DNA of 64,000 bases from Winogradskyella algicola (GTDB lineage Bacteria > Bacteroidota > Bacteroidia > Flavobacteriales > Flavobacteriaceae), in NCBI RefSeq assembly GCF_005869935.1, contig NZ_SZQF01000004.1:213791-277790 (forward strand), in the 5' to 3' direction. Within the stretch, counting starts at the first letter, position 1. Every line of letters begins with the position of its first letter. This document shows, piece by piece, positions 9,242 to 17,977 of the stretch. A program made the translations under genes and the position numbers. The notes beneath the pieces were generated by a model. The model had not been told where the DNA came from, did not search any database, and saw only the letters and a program-made list of their open reading frames with translations.

Positions 9242-9613
9242 TCACTGGCAATTAGGATTGTCGTCACAATCAGGATCATCACAATCAACTAATCCATCAC
9301 CATCATTATCAACACCGTCAATGCAACGCTCTATCAAACAGTCAGGAAAATCTTCACAGTCAAGGTCAGAACAATCTATAAAGCCGTCACCATCGTTGTC
9401 TATTCCATCATTGCAGATCTCTTCACAGTTAGCGTTATCATTACAATCAGGATCTTCACAATCAGTTAAACCATCTCCATCATTATCAGTGCTATCATTA
9501 CAAATTTCTACTTCTTGTAAATCGTTAGATTCGTTAGCATTATCGTTGTTACAAGAGAGTAATACAGTGATGAAAATGAATATGTGAAATCTTTTGAGTG
9601 TAAACTTTAACAT
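9242..9613 (-). CDS. Small lipoprotein with Asp/Cys-rich metal-binding-type repeats
   Basis: The 123-residue product has a lipoprotein signal (FIFITVLLSC, Cys about 21). Nearly all the rest is three copies of a ~29-residue unit built on C-N/I-D-G-x-DNDGDGxxDCxDxDC. This matches the 'MopE-like' putative metal-binding motif, related in composition to thrombospondin type-3 calcium loops. Such repeats usually occur in surface-exposed proteins; calcium or copper binding is an inference. Six Cys per repeat pair suggests disulfides. It is monocistronic, facing the M16 gene across a shared terminator. Confidence 0.8.
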   Translation of the reverse strand: MLKFTLKRFHIFIFITVLLSCNNDNANESNDLQEVEICNDSTDNDGDGLTDCEDPDCNDNANCEEICNDGIDNDGDGFIDCSDLDCEDFPDCLIERCIDGVDNDGDGLVDCDDPDCDDNPNCQ

Positions 9614-9681
9614 GGCAATTTTTTGTCTAAGTTAGTGACTGAAACCTTTCATATATGTTAATAATTCTGTAAAAGAAATAA

Positions 9682-11799
9682 TTAATCAATCAAAATTTCC
9701 AAAATCTGAATCGCAGCATCACTAATTTTAGTACCAGGCCCAAAGACAGCAACTGCACCAGCATCAAATAAATATTGGTAATCTTGTTTTGGGATAACAC
9801 CACCTACAATAACCATAATATCTTCTCTGCCATAGTTTTTAAGCTCTTCAATAACTTGTGGTACAAGAGTTTTGTGTCCAGCAGCTAATGAGGACACACC
9901 TAAAATATGCACATCATTTTCTACAGCTTGCTTAGCAGCTTCTTTTGGTGTTTGAAATAAGGGGCCAATATCCACATCAAAACCAACATCGGCATAACCT
10001 GTAGCTACAACTTTGGCACCTCTATCATGACCATCTTGTCCCATTTTTGCAATCATTATTCGTGGTCTACGACCATCCTGTTCTGCAAATTGGTCTGCTA
10101 GTTCTCTGGCTTTTTTAAAGCTTTCGTCGTCTTTTATTTCTTTGCTATACACTCCGCTAAATGATTTTATTTGTGCTTTGTAACGTCCAAATTCAGCCTC
10201 TAATGCGTCACTAATTTCACCTAGAGTGGCGCGCTCTCTTGCAGCATCTACTGCTAAAGCTAATAAATTTTCTTCACCAGATTTAGCAGCAGCTGTTAAC
10301 TTAGATAAAGCATTAGTAACTGCTTTGGTATCTCTGGTGCTTTTTATATGATTAAGGCGCTCTATTTGTTGGGTTCTAACCGTTTGGTTGTCTACTTCTA
10401 AAATATGAAGCGGATCTTCTTCTTTCAGTTGGTATTTGTTCACACCAACAATAATATCTTGTCCAGAGTCGATACGTGCTTGCTTGCGAGCGGCAGCTTC
10501 TTCAATACGTAGTTTCGGAATTCCGGCTTCGATGGCTTTTGTCATGCCGCCTAATTCTTCAACTTCTTCAATAAGTTGCCAGGCTTTTTCAGCAATCTCG
10601 TTGGTTAAACTTTCAACATAATAGCTACCAGCCCAAGGATCTACTGTTTTGGTAATATGTGTTTCTTCTTGAAGGTATATTTGTGTATTACGTGCAATAC
10701 GTGCCGAAAAATCTGTTGGTAAGGCAATAGCTTCATCTAGTGCATTGGTATGTAAGCTTTGCGTGCCACCAAAGGCAGCAGCAGCAGCTTCTATACAAGT
10801 TCTTGCAACATTGTTAAAAGGATCTTGTTCAGTTAAACTCCAACCAGAGGTTTGGCTATGCGTTCTTAAAGCCAAAGATTTTGGATTTTTAGGGTTGAAT
10901 TGCTTTACAAGTTTAGCCCAAAGCATACGTGCAGCTCTCATTTTGGCAATCTCCATAAAGTGATTCATGCCAATTGCCCAAAAGAACGATAAACGTGGAG
11001 CAAACGTATCAATATCCATACCTGCACCTAAGCCTTTTCTTATGTATTCTAAACCATCTGCTAAAGTATACGCTAACTCAATATCGCAGGTTGCACCGGC
11101 TTCTTGCATGTGGTAACCCGAAATACTAATACTGTTAAAACGTGGCATATTCTGACTAGTGTATTCAAAAATATCTGAAATGATTTTCATCGATGGAGTA
11201 GGTGGATAAATGTATGTGTTACGCACCATAAACTCTTTTAGAATATCATTTTGAATGGTTCCTGCCAGTTGTTCTGGTTTTACACCTTGCTCTTCTGCCG
11301 CCACAATATAAAATGCCATAATTGGTAAAACAGCACCATTCATGGTCATAGAAACCGACATTTTATCTAACGGAATTTGATCGAAGAGAATTTTCATGTC
11401 TTCAACCGAATCTATGGCAACACCAGCTTTACCAACGTCACCAACAACTCGCTCGTGGTCTGAGTCGTAACCTCTATGCGTAGCTAAATCAAACGCTACT
11501 GAAAGTCCTTTTTGTCCTGCAGCCAAATTACGTCTGTAGAAGGCGTTACTTTCTTCTGCTGTAGAAAAACCTGCATACTGTCTAATCGTCCAAGGTCTAC
11601 GTACATACATGGTAGAGTATGGACCACGAAGGTTAGGAGCAATACCTGCTACGAAATCTAAATGCTCCAAATCTTTTAGATCTTCTTTTGAATAGTTAGA
11701 TTTAACTTTAATGTCTTCAGCTGTTGTGAAACGGCCTTTGGCTTTTGGCTCTTGGCTCTCGGTTTTTAGCTTTATATGTTGAAGGTTTTTGCGAGTCAT
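9682..11799 (-). CDS. mutB: Methylmalonyl-CoA mutase, large (catalytic) subunit
   Basis: An adenosylcobalamin enzyme that interconverts succinyl-CoA and (R)-methylmalonyl-CoA, linking propionate and odd-chain/branched-chain metabolism with the TCA cycle. The 705 residues comprise the TIM-barrel substrate domain (about 60-540; [19 protein letters not shown] near 68-86 contacts the CoA ester) and a C-terminal B12 domain. The DxHxxG cobalamin motif is DGHDRG with His591. The N-terminal 20-odd residues are low complexity, encoded by short near-repeats of GAGCCAA/AGCCAAA. It follows mutA by 50 bp, forming the heterodimer partner. Confidence 0.97.
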   Translation of the reverse strand: MTRKNLQHIKLKTESQEPKAKGRFTTAEDIKVKSNYSKEDLKDLEHLDFVAGIAPNLRGPYSTMYVRRPWTIRQYAGFSTAEESNAFYRRNLAAGQKGLSVAFDLATHRGYDSDHERVVGDVGKAGVAIDSVEDMKILFDQIPLDKMSVSMTMNGAVLPIMAFYIVAAEEQGVKPEQLAGTIQNDILKEFMVRNTYIYPPTPSMKIISDIFEYTSQNMPRFNSISISGYHMQEAGATCDIELAYTLADGLEYIRKGLGAGMDIDTFAPRLSFFWAIGMNHFMEIAKMRAARMLWAKLVKQFNPKNPKSLALRTHSQTSGWSLTEQDPFNNVARTCIEAAAAAFGGTQSLHTNALDEAIALPTDFSARIARNTQIYLQEETHITKTVDPWAGSYYVESLTNEIAEKAWQLIEEVEELGGMTKAIEAGIPKLRIEEAAARKQARIDSGQDIIVGVNKYQLKEEDPLHILEVDNQTVRTQQIERLNHIKSTRDTKAVTNALSKLTAAAKSGEENLLALAVDAARERATLGEISDALEAEFGRYKAQIKSFSGVYSKEIKDDESFKKARELADQFAEQDGRRPRIMIAKMGQDGHDRGAKVVATGYADVGFDVDIGPLFQTPKEAAKQAVENDVHILGVSSLAAGHKTLVPQVIEELKNYGREDIMVIVGGVIPKQDYQYLFDAGAVAVFGPGTKISDAAIQILEILID

Positions 11800-11849
11800 C
11801 TTAAGTTGATTTTATTTGAGTATCGTTTGAAATCTTAATCTTTCAATTC

Positions 11850-13220
11850 TTACTCAGCTTTTAATCGTTTTAATTCTAAGGTTTCAGACAATCTTTTTTC
11901 AATTATTGGTTCGATGAGAGTTTTTCGTTTTTCAATCTTTAAAAAAGGACTTACTTCTAAATCATTTTTCATTTTATCAGCAGGATTTGGATGCTTATTT
12001 GTTCCTAAAAGAATTAGTTTTTCTGCATCAAAATCGGCTTGCTCTTTGCCAGCACTTTCTTTTATTTTTCGTTGGATTGTGCCTTCTTTTAATTGACTTA
12101 AGAATCCTCCGTTAGCTTCAATATCTTTAAAAAGAGCTAAAGCTTTTTCTGCTAATTGTTGGGTTAAACTTTCAATATAGTAAGCGCCATCAGCAGGATT
12201 ATTTACCTTATCAAAATAGCTTTCATTTTTAAGTACTAAAAGTTGGTTACGCGCTATGCGATCACCGAATTCATTTGGGTGATGATACAAACTATCGTAT
12301 GGTAAATTGGCAACAACATTTGCGCCTCCTAATACAGCACTCATACACTCTGTAGTTGTGCGAAGCATGTTTACATTGTAATCGTAAATGGTTTTGTTGC
12401 GTTTGCTCGGTGTTGCAATTATTTTACAGTTGGTGTTAAAACCGTATTCTGTTGCAAGTGTAGCCCACAATTGTCTAAGCGCTCTAAGTTTGGCAATCTC
12501 AAAGAAGTAATTTGAGCCAACTGCTGTGTTGAAAGTTACCTCTATTGATGCTTTTATTTCATCTAATAAATTATCGAAATGATTTAAATATTCGTTGGCA
12601 TGTGCCAAGCTATAAGCCAATTGCTGCACAATATTGGCGCCTGCATTTTGGTAAAGACTAGCATCTACAGAAAATTGATAAGATGACTTTACAATAGCAT
12701 CAAATTTTTCGTGATCGTCTTTTAAGTTTGTATACCAATTACCAGTTTTCGCCAAATGACCTATTATGTCCGTATCAAAATGTAATCTTAAGCCAGTAGA
12801 TGATACGGCAGCATTTTGTTCTATAAATTCTGAAGAAAGAAACTGCATTTTAAAACGTATGCTTGTTTCTTCCAAATCTATTTGATTAAGAAGTTCATCA
12901 AGATTAAGCGCTTCATTTTTAATAACAAATGTTATATGTTCAGCGCCTCTGGAAATAGCATCTGTAGCTTTTGTATTAGCTTCTTTAGCATCTTCTACCT
13001 CAATAACTTGTGAAATTTTCCATTGCGTGGCTTTACTTGCTGAGGTTTTTGGTAAATTTTCAAATTCATCAGAATGATAAAAAGGTTTAACGTCTATGCC
13101 TTCATTGGTATGCCAAATTAAGGTGTCGTTGTAATCTGCTCCTTTAAGGTCTACTTGTATTTTTTGTTTCCAGGCTTTTGAGGAAACAGCTTCAAAATCT
13201 TTAAATAAGGATTTACTCAT
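11850..13220 (-). CDS. mutA: Methylmalonyl-CoA mutase, small subunit
   Basis: The 456-residue product resembles the barrel part of the mutase large subunit (conserved LRALRQLW near 243 and a NPADGAYYIESLTQQLAEKA stretch near 337-356). It stops before any cobalamin-binding domain; no DxHxxG is present. This is the usual non-catalytic small subunit of bacterial heterodimeric mutases. Its start overlaps the divIC-like gene by 8 bp and mutB follows, so udk-divIC-mutA-mutB is probably one transcript. Confidence 0.93.
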   Translation of the reverse strand: MSKSLFKDFEAVSSKAWKQKIQVDLKGADYNDTLIWHTNEGIDVKPFYHSDEFENLPKTSASKATQWKISQVIEVEDAKEANTKATDAISRGAEHITFVIKNEALNLDELLNQIDLEETSIRFKMQFLSSEFIEQNAAVSSTGLRLHFDTDIIGHLAKTGNWYTNLKDDHEKFDAIVKSSYQFSVDASLYQNAGANIVQQLAYSLAHANEYLNHFDNLLDEIKASIEVTFNTAVGSNYFFEIAKLRALRQLWATLATEYGFNTNCKIIATPSKRNKTIYDYNVNMLRTTTECMSAVLGGANVVANLPYDSLYHHPNEFGDRIARNQLLVLKNESYFDKVNNPADGAYYIESLTQQLAEKALALFKDIEANGGFLSQLKEGTIQRKIKESAGKEQADFDAEKLILLGTNKHPNPADKMKNDLEVSPFLKIEKRKTLIEPIIEKRLSETLELKRLKAE

Positions 13221-13539
13221 TGTTATCTTGTTTAGCTATGCTGTCTTGGTACTCAATAATAAAAATATCTTCATTATCTTTTTTCATGTAATAATTTTCG
13301 CGTGCAGCACGTTCAATTCCTTCTTCGGTACTCAGCTCTTTAATAGCTTTATTGTCTTTCGCAATTTCGTTTTTATAGTGCTCTTTTTGGTACTCTAGTT
13401 CTTCAATTTCAGAATTTAATTCATGATGAAAAAACCATGAGTGGGCATCAAAAAACAACATCCAAACAATAAATACAACCAATACTAGAACATAAATATT
13501 CTTGAATGGTTTTAGATATTTATTATTTAAGAATTTCAT
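13213..13539 (-). CDS. Septum formation initiator (FtsB/DivIC family)
   Basis: A 108-residue bitopic protein with a single membrane helix (about 14-30, KNIYVLVLVVFIVWMLFFDA-like). A coiled coil follows (about 35-75, HHELNSEIEELEYQKEHY), then a short conserved patch with the ERAARENYYMKK signature near 75-86. FtsB/DivIC proteins bridge FtsQ and FtsL in the divisome. It overlaps both udk (1 bp) and mutA (8 bp), so expression is tied to these metabolic genes. Whether it should be named ftsB or divIC cannot be settled from sequence alone. Confidence 0.9.
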   Translation of the reverse strand: MKFLNNKYLKPFKNIYVLVLVVFIVWMLFFDAHSWFFHHELNSEIEELEYQKEHYKNEIAKDNKAIKELSTEEGIERAARENYYMKKDNEDIFIIEYQDSIAKQDNNE

Positions 13540-14144
13540 TATAATCTTTCGTTTATAATTGTTTTAACGATATCTACAGCTACTGTGTTGTATTTATTGT
13601 TTGGGATTATAATATCCGCATACTCCTTCATTGGCTCTATGAACTGTTGATGCATTGGTTTTAAAGTGTTTTGATAACGATTTAAAACTTCATCTATGTC
13701 TCTTCCACGTTCTGTAATATCTCTTTTTAAACGTCGGATTAGTCTTTCGTCAGAGTCTGCATGTACAAATATTTTGATATCAAATAATTCTCTTATTTCT
13801 GGATGAGACAGAATGAGAATCCCTTCAACAATCATTACCTTTCTTGGTTGTGTCACAATAATATCTCCTGTTCGATTGTGCTTAACGAATGAGTATACAG
13901 GTTGATTTACGGATTTACCTTCTTTAAGTTCTTTAAGGTGCTTTTCTAGTAGTTCAAAATCAATAGAACGAGGATGATCAAAATTGATTTTTACACGTTC
14001 TTCAAAACTTAAATGAGATGTGTCTTTATAGTAAGAATCTTGGGATATTACGCCAACTTCTCCTTCAGGTAGTTCTTTTAGAATTGTATTAACAACAGTG
14101 GTTTTTCCACATCCTGTTCCACCGCCAATTCCGATTATAAGCAT
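13539..14144 (-). CDS. udk: Uridine kinase
   Basis: Uridine/cytidine kinase of pyrimidine salvage, phosphorylating nucleosides with ATP or GTP. The 201-residue protein has the P-loop GGGTGCGKTT at 7-16, SQDSYYKD (about 35-42), the FDHPRSIDF substrate loop (about 55-63) and the RRLKRDITERGR lid (about 136-147), all typical of Udk and of normal length. First gene of the udk-divIC-mutA-mutB run; a candidate promoter lies 29-36 bp upstream. Confidence 0.96.
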   Translation of the reverse strand: MLIIGIGGGTGCGKTTVVNTILKELPEGEVGVISQDSYYKDTSHLSFEERVKINFDHPRSIDFELLEKHLKELKEGKSVNQPVYSFVKHNRTGDIIVTQPRKVMIVEGILILSHPEIRELFDIKIFVHADSDERLIRRLKRDITERGRDIDEVLNRYQNTLKPMHQQFIEPMKEYADIIIPNNKYNTVAVDIVKTIINERL

Positions 14145-14172
14145 TGTAAATGATTAGATTTAGTTAGTTCTG

Positions 14173-14180
14173 CAAAGTTA
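14173..14180 (-). promoter_or_regulatory. Candidate -7 box for the udk-divIC-mutA-mutB operon
   Basis: Read on the minus strand this is TAACTTTG, a perfect TAnnTTTG Bacteroidota -7 element, 29-36 bp before the udk start codon. No clear -33 TTG was found at the right distance, and that region lies inside the upstream cytochrome gene. Confidence 0.5.
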
Positions 14181-14191
14181 GCTAATTAGCA

Positions 14192-14647
14192 CTAGTTTTT
14201 GATGACTTTTGTCACATCTTCTGCGGTAATTATTTTACCATAATTATTTCCCCAACTATTGTTTATGTAATTCATAACATCCGCAACTTCTTCATTGCTT
14301 AAGCCTAAAGGTGCCATTACGCTGTTGTAGGTAATACCATTTACAACAATTTCACCAGACATACCTTTTTTTATCCCTTTTATGCTTGCTTCTTGGTTTT
14401 CTTTTAAATAATCGGATTCTGCCAATGGTGGAAAAGCTTTAGGTGCACCTTCACCGTTACTCATGTGGCAGGTTATACACAAATCGTTATAAACTAATTT
14501 GCCGCGCTCATAACTATCTTTTAATTGTGGGTCTAAGGCTGTGTTTTCTTTATTTATTGAATAATCTGCATGATTATTTTTCTTGTTATCAGAATTACAA
14601 GAAGTAACCAACAGTGCTAAAATCAACATTCTGAAATATTTTATCAT
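14192..14647 (-). CDS. Cytochrome c lipoprotein, partner of the sugar dehydrogenase
   Basis: A 151-residue class I cytochrome c. A lipoprotein signal (ILALLVTSC, Cys about 17) is followed by one heme-binding CxxCH (CITCH near 57-61) and a distal Met region (GEIVVNGITYNSVMAPLG, Met about 112). The start overlaps the dehydrogenase stop (ATGA-type, 4 bp), so the two are translationally coupled. It probably accepts electrons from the PQQ enzyme in the periplasm and passes them to the respiratory chain; this coupling is inferred from the fused arrangement. Confidence 0.9.
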   Translation of the reverse strand: MIKYFRMLILALLVTSCNSDNKKNNHADYSINKENTALDPQLKDSYERGKLVYNDLCITCHMSNGEGAPKAFPPLAESDYLKENQEASIKGIKKGMSGEIVVNGITYNSVMAPLGLSNEEVADVMNYINNSWGNNYGKIITAEDVTKVIKN

Positions 14648-15744
14648 TTTCTTAATAACTTTACAATTCCTAAATTTTCTACTCCAACATATATATAACC
14701 ATCAGGTCCTTGTTCTATAGATCTAACTCTCCCTATACCATCTAATAAACGTTCTTCTTTAATGACTTTGCCATCTTTTAAAGTACACATATCTAAATAC
14801 TGAAATTTTAATGACCCTACCAGTAAATTCTCTTTCCAATCACCATATTTGTCACTATTAATAAAAGCCATTCCACTTGGTGCTATTGAAGGATCCCAAT
14901 AGTGAAGTGGTTGTTCCATGCCTTCTTTCTCGGTAATGTCTGTAAATTTTGTGCCACTGTAATTGACGCCATAACTAATTACTGGCCAACCGTAGTTTTT
15001 CCCGGCTTTTATAATATTTATTTCGTCACCACCTTTTGGGCCGTGCTCATGTGTCCATATTTTGCCTGTTTTGGGATGTATGGTCATGCCTTGTGGATTT
15101 CTGTGCCCAAATGAATAGATGGCTTTTTTAGCATTAGAATCCTCGTAAAATGGATTGCTATTTGGGATACTACCGTCAGCATTAATACGATAAATTTTAC
15201 CACAATCTTTGGTTATGTCTTGTGGATTTTCGTCTCGGTTTCCTCTGTCACCAATAGAGAAATATAGATAACCATCCTTATCAAACTGAAGTCTTGAGCC
15301 AAAATGCTGCCCTCTTCTAGAATTAGGTTCAGCCTTGTATAGTACTTTCCAGTCTGTAAGTGTTTGATTTTTGAATTTTGCAGATGCTATTGTAGTGTTG
15401 CCACCATCACCTTCACCATCGGAAGAAGCATAAGAAAAATAAACTAGGCTATTATTTTTATAATCAGGATGAAGCGTCACATCCATTAATCCTCCTTGTC
15501 CTCGCACATAAATTTTAGGTAACCCAGAAATTTCAGTTTTCTTTCCATCTTTAAATTGAATTAATTGTCCGGCCTTTTCAGTAATAAGCATAGATCCATC
15601 AGGTAAAAACGTAAAACCCCAAGGGATGTTTAAATCTGAAACAACAACTTCGTGAGTGTTTTTGGTATTGGTTGGGTTTTTGTCTTGTGCGCAAGTAAGT
15701 ATGCTTATTAGAATTAAACCTATTATTGGAAATCTTAATTTCAT
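14644..15744 (-). CDS. PQQ-dependent sugar dehydrogenase (soluble GDH / sorbosone dehydrogenase family)
   Basis: The 366-residue exported protein (hydrophobic start to about residue 19, ending ILTCAQ, possibly a lipoprotein) is a six-bladed propeller of the soluble glucose/aldose-sugar dehydrogenase family. Family landmarks include IPWGFTFLPDGSMLITEKAG (40-59), GQGGLMDVTLHPDY (82-95), HFGSRLQFDKDGYLYFSIGD (147-166), HRNPQGM (213-219) and THEHGPKGGDEIN (231-243). These contain the His/Arg residues that bind PQQ and Ca. No PQQ biosynthesis genes are in the window, so cofactor supply is unknown. Co-transcribed with the downstream cytochrome c. Confidence 0.9.
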   Translation of the reverse strand: MKLRFPIIGLILISILTCAQDKNPTNTKNTHEVVVSDLNIPWGFTFLPDGSMLITEKAGQLIQFKDGKKTEISGLPKIYVRGQGGLMDVTLHPDYKNNSLVYFSYASSDGEGDGGNTTIASAKFKNQTLTDWKVLYKAEPNSRRGQHFGSRLQFDKDGYLYFSIGDRGNRDENPQDITKDCGKIYRINADGSIPNSNPFYEDSNAKKAIYSFGHRNPQGMTIHPKTGKIWTHEHGPKGGDEINIIKAGKNYGWPVISYGVNYSGTKFTDITEKEGMEQPLHYWDPSIAPSGMAFINSDKYGDWKENLLVGSLKFQYLDMCTLKDGKVIKEERLLDGIGRVRSIEQGPDGYIYVGVENLGIVKLLRK

Positions 15745-15791
15745 AACTCAAAAGGAATTTAATATCAATTTTTAAAGTTAGAAAAATGTTG

Positions 15792-15821
15792 TTGGATAAT
15801 AAAGAATAAAGGCTATATTTG
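15792..15821 (+). promoter_or_regulatory. Promoter of the tRNA-Pro gene
   Basis: A -33 TTG at 15792-15794 and a perfect -7 TATATTTG at 15814-15821 are separated by 19 bp, the expected Bacteroidota promoter geometry, ending 26 bp before the mature tRNA. Confidence 0.75.
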
Positions 15822-15847
15822 CAGTCCTAAAATCGATAACTAATATT

Positions 15848-15922
15848 CGGGGTGTAGCGTAGCCCGGTTATCGCGCCGCGTTTGGGACGCGGAGGTCGCA
15901 GGTTCGAATCCTGCCACCCCGA
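15848..15922 (+). tRNA. tRNA-Pro (anticodon TGG)
   Basis: Folds as a complete cloverleaf. The acceptor stem CGGGGTG pairs with CACCCCG and is followed by discriminator A. The anticodon stem CCGCG/CGCGG encloses the loop TTTGGGA (anticodon TGG, proline CCN). The T arm is GCAGG-TTCGAAT-CCTGC. The CCA end is not encoded. It stands alone with its own promoter and terminator. Confidence 0.97.
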
Positions 15923-15934
15923 CTTTTATAGAAA

Positions 15935-15962
15935 AAGCTCAGCATCTGCTGAGCTTTTTTTT
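15935..15962 (+). terminator. Intrinsic terminator of tRNA-Pro
   Basis: Perfect stem AGCTCAGCA/TGCTGAGCT with a 2-nt loop, followed by a run of eight T, 13 bp after the tRNA. Confidence 0.9.
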
Positions 15963-15984
15963 CCTTGTATTAAAAGGTTATCAG

Positions 15985-16128
15985 TTATAAAATAGTTCCT
16001 GAAATAATTACCACACCAATTAAAACTATTAGTACAATACCAATAATTCTTGCACTAATAATTGTTTTTTTATCTTTTTGGAAAAGATAGTCTTTTCTTT
16101 CTTCATCCTCTTCTTTTATAAACTTCAT
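15985..16128 (-). CDS. Small single-span membrane protein (47 aa)
   Basis: A short frame from ATG at 16126-16128 to TAA at 15985-15987. The N-terminal half is highly charged (KEEDEERKDYLFQKDKK, residues 5-21). It is followed by one strong membrane helix of about 22 residues (ILE/VAL/LEU rich, 23-47) that runs to the C-terminus. This looks like a real tail-anchored mini-protein because of the sharp charge/hydrophobic split and its plausible isolated position. No homologue is recalled with certainty, and function is unknown. Confidence 0.55.
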   Translation of the reverse strand: MKFIKEEDEERKDYLFQKDKKTIISARIIGIVLIVLIGVVIISGTIL

Positions 16129-16287
16129 TTCTAATATTTTTATGGGTTCACTAGAATATAGAGGTTTTAAGGAATTTTCGCAAGTTAAAAAAGGTTAAAC
16201 CTTTATACTCTTGGTCTTCAAAAGGTAGATTTTTAATAAGATTTTGTTAAAGTATAAATAAGAAGCAGATTCAGCGCTTGTGTAAGT

Positions 16288-16770
16288 TTATTCGACCCGT
16301 ACGTAGTTTTCTGAATAAATTCTATTGCCCTCTTCATCCAATTCAATTTGTTGAAATTTATTTGGATACAAGTCCAATTCAAAAATAAATTGCTTCTTTT
16401 CTGCTATGACTTCATCCATAACTGCAGAACCAAAGTCTAATACTTCGGTAAGTTGATTTCCATCATACTTGTATGTGCCATAACCAAACCACTCAGATGA
16501 ATCAGCAGGTCTGTGTTTACACCACATTACTTTGGTATCTGTATACATTTTTAGTTGTCTAAAATCAGGGTTCATTTTAAAAGAATCAACAACGACATTA
16601 TCTTTGTAATTATAAAATCCTGTAAGTTCCCATGTACCTTTTAGGTCATTAAGCTTATTGGTTTGGTTACTATTAGATGAAGTATTGGTTTCTTCTGTAC
16701 TTTTAGTTTCATTTTTACACGAAAAAACTAGTAACAATAGCATACTTAGAAATAGAATTTTTGTTTTCAT
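16288..16770 (-). CDS. Lipocalin-like lipoprotein
   Basis: A 160-residue lipoprotein with signal and lipobox LLLVFSC (Cys18), a Ser/Thr/Asn-rich linker (19-40) and a small beta-rich domain starting LKGTWELTGFYNY (43-55). The LxGTWxLxG pattern and the later FxxxYYx-like strands are typical of lipocalin-like/DUF4488-type Bacteroidota proteins, which bind small hydrophobic ligands in some cases. Ligand and role are unknown. It is monocistronic and divergent from trxB. Confidence 0.75.
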   Translation of the reverse strand: MKTKILFLSMLLLLVFSCKNETKSTEETNTSSNSNQTNKLNDLKGTWELTGFYNYKDNVVVDSFKMNPDFRQLKMYTDTKVMWCKHRPADSSEWFGYGTYKYDGNQLTEVLDFGSAVMDEVIAEKKQFIFELDLYPNKFQQIELDEEGNRIYSENYVRVE

Positions 16771-16899
16771 GACAGGTTGATTTAGCTATTAAACACTTAA
16801 AAATTAGTAAATTAATCTGAGAAATTAAAGCAATTTGAAAACTTTATGATGCTATAGTTAGTGTTAATAACTTCTATGTAAGGATTTATACAAAAATCC

Positions 16900-16907
16900 T
16901 ACTTTTG
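16900..16907 (+). promoter_or_regulatory. Candidate -7 box of trxB
   Basis: TACTTTTG, a perfect TAnnTTTG, lies 22-29 bp before the ATG at 16929. It overlaps a TTG at 16905 that could be mistaken for an upstream start; the promoter match argues that translation starts at 16929. No clear -33 TTG is present. Confidence 0.6.
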
Positions 16908-16928
16908 CTTTGTAATAAAACACAAGAT

Positions 16929-17912
16929 ATGTCTGATACAATTGAAAAATTAAAATGCTTAATAATAGGTTCTGGACCTGCAGGTTATACAGCTGCTATC
17001 TATGCATCTAGAGCAAATATGGAACCAGTTTTATACCAAGGTGAGCAGCCAGGAGGTCAATTAACAACTACTAATGATGTTGAAAACTTCCCTGGATATC
17101 CTGATGGAATCACAGGACCAGAAATGATGATACAATTACAAAAACAAGCTGAACGTTTTGGTACAGATGTGCGTCATGGATGGGTGACTAAAGTAGATTT
17201 TTCTGGTGATATTCATAAAGTATGGGTTAATGATGAAAAGGAAATTCATGCAAAGACTGTGATAATATCAACTGGTGCTTCAGCAAAATATTTGGGCTTG
17301 CCTTCTGAGCAAAAATATCTTCAATTAGGTGGTGGAGTTTCGGCTTGTGCAGTTTGTGATGGTTTCTTTTATAGAAATCAAGAAGTTGTAATCGTTGGTG
17401 CAGGAGATTCTGCTTGTGAAGAAGCACACTACTTATCAAAACTTTGTAAAAAAGTAACTATGCTAGTGCGTCGTGATGAGTTTAGAGCATCTAAGATTAT
17501 GGCAGAACGTGTAAAGAAAACTGAAAACATCGAAATTTTATACAATACTGAAACTGAAGAAGTATTAGGAGATGGACAAGTTGTAACTGGTGTAAGAGTT
17601 TTTAACAACCAAACTAATGAAAAGCACGATATACCAGCAACAGGATTTTTTGTAGCCATTGGTCATAAACCAAATACAGATATTTTTAAAGGTCAGATAG
17701 ACTTAGATGAAACAGGTTATATTATCAATGCACAACCAGGAACAAGCAAAACTAATGTTGAAGGTGTGTTTGTAAGTGGTGATGCAGCAGACCATGTATA
17801 TAGACAAGCTATTACGGCAGCTGGTACAGGTTGTATGGCAGCCTTGGATGCTGAACGTTATTTAGCAGCCAAAGAAGCTGATTTTGAAGTTGCAACTTCT
17901 ACATATAATTAA
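16929..17912 (+). CDS. trxB: Thioredoxin-disulfide reductase
   Basis: NADPH-dependent flavoenzyme that keeps thioredoxin reduced in the cytosol. From ATG 16929 it has 327 residues. The FAD-binding GSGPAGYTAAIYA spans 14-26, PGGQLTTTNDVENFPG 41-56, the redox-active CAVC 140-143, and the NADPH site GAGDSACEEA is near 160-169. The second FAD motif VFVSGDAAD is near 281-289. Length and order match bacterial low-molecular-weight TrxB. The frame extends upstream to TTG 16905, but that codon sits inside the -7 box. The gene ends at a hairpin terminator shared with the convergent GIN-domain gene. Confidence 0.97.
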   Translation: MSDTIEKLKCLIIGSGPAGYTAAIYASRANMEPVLYQGEQPGGQLTTTNDVENFPGYPDGITGPEMMIQLQKQAERFGTDVRHGWVTKVDFSGDIHKVWVNDEKEIHAKTVIISTGASAKYLGLPSEQKYLQLGGGVSACAVCDGFFYRNQEVVIVGAGDSACEEAHYLSKLCKKVTMLVRRDEFRASKIMAERVKKTENIEILYNTETEEVLGDGQVVTGVRVFNNQTNEKHDIPATGFFVAIGHKPNTDIFKGQIDLDETGYIINAQPGTSKTNVEGVFVSGDAADHVYRQAITAAGTGCMAALDAERYLAAKEADFEVATSTYN

Positions 17913-17930
17913 CCTTAGTAATATAAACAT

Positions 17931-17960
17931 AAAAAGCCGAAGTTTTACTTCGGCTTTTTT
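17931..17960. terminator. Bidirectional terminator between trxB and the GIN-domain gene
   Basis: A 12-bp perfect stem (AAAAAGCCGAAG/CTTCGGCTTTTT) with a 5-nt loop, 18 bp after trxB and 17 bp after the convergent DUF2807 stop; T runs on both strands. Confidence 0.9.
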
Positions 17961-17977
17961 ATTAATGCTTTTTAAAA

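Noticed and set aside
9177..9587. 136-residue plus-strand frame of Ser/Gln/Pro repeats
   Set aside because: It is the antisense image of the Asp/Cys repeat lipoprotein; the repetitive composition comes from that gene.
16905..16928. TTG start adding eight residues to TrxB
   Set aside because: The TTG lies within a perfect TAnnTTTG promoter box; the ATG at 16929 gives the normal N-terminus.
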